NCBI GenBank assembly: GCA_028290345.1 | Contig: JAQGKB010000033.1 | Coordinates: 1-6,174 of the forward strand | DNA: 6,174 nucleotides | From: Hyphomicrobiales bacterium | Lineage (GTDB): Bacteria; Pseudomonadota; Alphaproteobacteria; Rhizobiales; Devosiaceae | Reading direction: 5' to 3' | Shown: positions 6,023 through 6,174 of the stretch, in pieces | Numbering within the stretch: position 1 is the first letter of the stretch | How the letters are laid out: each line of letters begins with the position of its first letter | Program-made: the position numbers and the translations under genes | The notes under the pieces: model-generated | The model's input: the letters and a program-made list of their open reading frames with translations, nothing else | The model's database searches: none | Told to the model about the DNA's origin: nothing

Positions 6023-6174
6023 ATGCTGCTTGGAGCCATTGCCGACGATTTGACCGGCGCCACCGATCTGGCACTGATGCTGGCGCGGGAAGGAATGCGA
6101 ACCGTACAGGTGGTTGGCGTGCCGGATGCTTCGACCGACTTTGGCAAGGCCGATGCGGTGGTCATCTCGCTCAA
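6023..6174 (+). CDS. otnK: 3-oxo-tetronate kinase, N-terminal part only
   Basis: Fifty codons are visible before the window ends; a full OtnK is a little over 400 residues. The protein begins MLLGAIADDLTGATDLALML, with the ADD-(F/L)-TGA signature (residues 7-13) of four-carbon acid sugar kinases (DUF1537), followed by GMRTVQVVGVP and ADAVVISL, both typical of OtnK. The enzyme phosphorylates 3-oxo-tetronate at O4 with ATP; the product is decarboxylated by OtnC towards dihydroxyacetone phosphate. GAGGA sits seven bases before ATG 6023. It is divergent from ltnD. DtnK/PdxA2-type kinases share the fold, but the ltnD neighbour and the N-terminal wording favour OtnK. Only the start can be judged. 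Confidence 0.85.
   Translation, partial: MLLGAIADDLTGATDLALMLAREGMRTVQVVGVPDASTDFGKADAVVISL

Noticed and set aside
5175..6053. 292-aa plus-strand reading frame
   Set aside because: It is antisense to ltnD through its catalytic motifs and then overlaps the otnK start. No domain is visible.
5847..6074. N-terminal extension of LtnD from an ATG at 6074
   Set aside because: The added 76 residues have no Rossmann or targeting character and overlap otnK in antisense. ATG 5846 has a good ribosome site and starts at the conserved fold.

Overview
The window is GC-rich. Its gene set (a 47-residue DUF1127 protein, a short VanZ-like protein, a DUF1275/YoaK membrane protein and a threonate-catabolism pair) points to an alphaproteobacterium, most likely Hyphomicrobiales; a Devosia-like relative is a guess. 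No mobile element, CRISPR array, tRNA or rRNA is visible. The window is cut inside a gene at both ends.

Layout. (1) 1-1135, minus: an EntS-like MFS exporter lacking its C-terminus, divergent from (2) a small DUF1127 gene at 1389-1532, plus, which ends in a strong intrinsic terminator (1559-1589). (3) 1594-3634, minus: three same-strand genes read from 3634 downwards. They are a secreted protein with five cysteines and no family I recognise, an exported DsrE-like protein whose start region overlaps or abuts the previous stop, and, after an 83-bp gap, a DapA/NAL-family class I aldolase that lacks the arginine typical of true DapA. (4) 3635-3788: a divergent control region with several dyads. 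(5) 3789-4553, plus: a DUF1275 membrane protein that converges on and interlocks stop codons with (6) a VanZ-like membrane protein (4550-4891, minus). (7) 4941-5846, minus: L-threonate dehydrogenase (ltnD), divergent from (8) the start of 3-oxo-tetronate kinase (otnK, 6023 onward, plus), with a LacI-like palindrome between them.

The clearest functional unit is ltnD/otnK. LtnD oxidises L-threonate to 2-oxo-tetronate, and OtnK phosphorylates 3-oxo-tetronate after isomerisation. The isomerase and decarboxylase (otnI, otnC) and a regulator would be expected beyond the right edge. The least explained unit is the exported cysteine-rich protein paired with an exported DsrE-like protein. Most of the rest looks like ordinary chromosome, and I do not see strong evidence for a wholly new system.
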